Assembly (NCBI GenBank): GCA_022706685.1
Contig: JAKJCA010000011.1
Location: 1 to 58,383, forward strand
DNA from: Bacillota bacterium
GTDB lineage: Bacteria > Bacillota > Clostridia > Oscillospirales > Acutalibacteraceae
Reading direction: 5' to 3'
DNA length: 58,383 nucleotides
Shown: positions 57,597 through 58,383 of the stretch, in pieces
Position numbering within the stretch: position 1 is the stretch's first letter
Layout of the letters: each line of letters opens with the position of its first letter
Program-made: the position numbers and the translations under genes
Notes under the pieces: model-generated
The model's database searches: none
Told to the model about the DNA's origin: nothing
Seen by the model: the letters and a program-made list of their open reading frames with translations, nothing else

Positions 57597-58383
57597 TCAG
57601 AACCCATTGAACCACTCAGCATTTTCCGTGTGAACCGGCATGACCTTCTTCGGATTGGTTTTCCTAATCAAGTCCTTTATTGTCTCCGCATCGGCATGAC
57701 CACTTGTGTGGAGCGTTACTATCTTTAGCCCAAGTTTTTTACATTCACCCAGGAACTCCTTCATGCTGTCGGTTTCCTTATACCCGTTCCAAAAGGAGTA
57801 AACAAGCAGACCGCCAGAGAAATTCATCTTTTCCGACAAGGATTTTAAATACCGTGTCATGGAATTTCTTATGCACATAACGAACTTCGATTTTGTAATG
57901 AAGTCCTTTCCCACACGGTTTTGATATTTGCATAGTCCTTCATACCGACGTTGGCTAGTAATGAACGGATAGACATCACTGAAGGCGGGATTCGGAATGC
58001 TCCCTCCAATGGCAGAAGTGATGTCCGCCATATAGAGCTCTTCGAGGAAAATCCGCCCGCTTTGTTTTGCCGCACGATACATAGTGACGATTCGGTCAAT
58101 ATTCATAGAGGACTGAAGTACGAACACGGGTCCTTCGGTATCACGAAACAAGGAGATAGCTTCTTTTTCCAGTTCATGCTCTGTTGTTGCGATGTATCCG
58201 TCTCTGGACAGAGTAGTACCCTCGCATATCAGAATATCGACATCCGAAGGAAGTTCATGGAGTAGCCGGTCATAAGACTTGCGGGCGAGCTGATTGAAAA
58301 ACCGCTGGCAAAAATTGCGGCGGACTCCGAGGAAAAATTTGTTACAAAATTTGTTGACGTTTATGACGACACGATAATTTTCA
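57597..58383 (-). CDS. Metallo-beta-lactamase-fold hydrolase, beta-CASP/RNase J-like (5' end beyond window)
   Basis: Partial protein, 262 residues, entering at the right edge in frame (ENYRVVINV) and ending at 57597. Visible segments are DILICEGTTLSR, a central long insertion and GPVFVLQSSMN. Near the C-terminus are LHTSGHAD and MPVHTENAEWF, the late metal-ligand and substrate-positioning motifs typical of RNase J/beta-CASP-type metallo-hydrolases. The N-terminal HxHxDH motif must lie outside the window. A shorter form from a TTG at 58151 has no ribosome site and would cut the domain. Role could be RNA processing or another phosphodiester hydrolysis. A good terminator follows the stop. Confidence 0.8.
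   Translation of the reverse strand, partial: ENYRVVINVNKFCNKFFLGVRRNFCQRFFNQLARKSYDRLLHELPSDVDILICEGTTLSRDGYIATTEHELEKEAISLFRDTEGPVFVLQSSMNIDRIVTMYRAAKQSGRIFLEELYMADITSAIGGSIPNPAFSDVYPFITSQRRYEGLCKYQNRVGKDFITKSKFVMCIRNSMTRYLKSLSEKMNFSGGLLVYSFWNGYKETDSMKEFLGECKKLGLKIVTLHTSGHADAETIKDLIRKTNPKKVMPVHTENAEWFNGF

Overview
This 58.4 kb window is chromosomal DNA from an anaerobic member of the Bacillota (Clostridia), most likely an uncultured gut-type Oscillospirales/Christensenellales relative. The evidence is strong AGGAGG-type ribosome sites, several TTG starts with good Shine-Dalgarno spacing, TTGACA/TATAAT promoters, lipoprotein and Gram-positive signal peptides, dockerin-like calcium repeats, a CoA-transferase/thiolase operon and a CxPxR-type sulfatase. 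Most of the DNA is GC-rich. The 49-58 kb end is patchier, more AT-rich and full of hairpin repeats. I saw no rRNA, intact tRNA, CRISPR array, integrase or recognisable transposase.

Layout. 0-4 kb (minus): pstC (cut by the window edge) and pstS behind a PHO-box-like site, then a flavodoxin-like reductase coupled to a GPH/MFS sugar transporter. 4-6.5 kb (plus): a DUF1080 protein and a DUF4143 ATPase; the 3' end of the DUF1080 gene is duplicated just after the ATPase. 6.5-10.2 kb (minus): ketopantoate-reductase-like protein, CoA-transferase A and B, and thiolase in one operon. 10.3-14.8 kb (minus): aldo/keto reductase and two tandem secreted GH31 glycosidases. 15-19.9 kb: small secreted protein, DUF6273-dockerin protein, secreted PHP phosphoesterase, rhodanese. 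20-23.1 kb: a fused MacB-like ABC transporter. 23.3-28.9 kb (plus): probable operon of UroD-like protein, secreted metallophosphoesterase, arginase-fold protein, and a second UroD-like gene carrying a frameshift. 29-36.5 kb: membrane-anchored putative cysteine peptidase, aconitase X pair, secreted GH5, sulfatase, tautomerase.

36.6-43.2 kb: a MarR-regulated heterodimeric ABC exporter lies between a collapsed remnant of a cation/proton antiporter gene and an intact copy, with a decayed gene beside it. 43.3-47 kb (minus): a Rex-like regulator followed by two overlapping MutS-like ATPase genes. 47.3-58.4 kb: an unrecognised large protein, a small AT-rich membrane protein, a Fic protein with a repeated-operator promoter, a second DUF6273-dockerin protein, an 871-residue secreted protein and a beta-lactamase-fold hydrolase cut by the right edge. 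These are separated by recurrent arrays of tiny hairpins punctuated by GTGATAT.

How it fits together: several genes suit scavenging of complex carbon and sulfated or phosphorylated substrates (GH31 pair, GH5, sulfatase, PHP, metallophosphoesterase, sugar transporter, pst), with uptake and fermentation of short acyl-CoA intermediates. The most unusual features are the GTGATAT hairpin arrays, three cases of accessory genes lying between duplicated flanking sequence, the MutS-like pair under a divergent Rex, and the membrane-anchored cysteine peptidase candidate.
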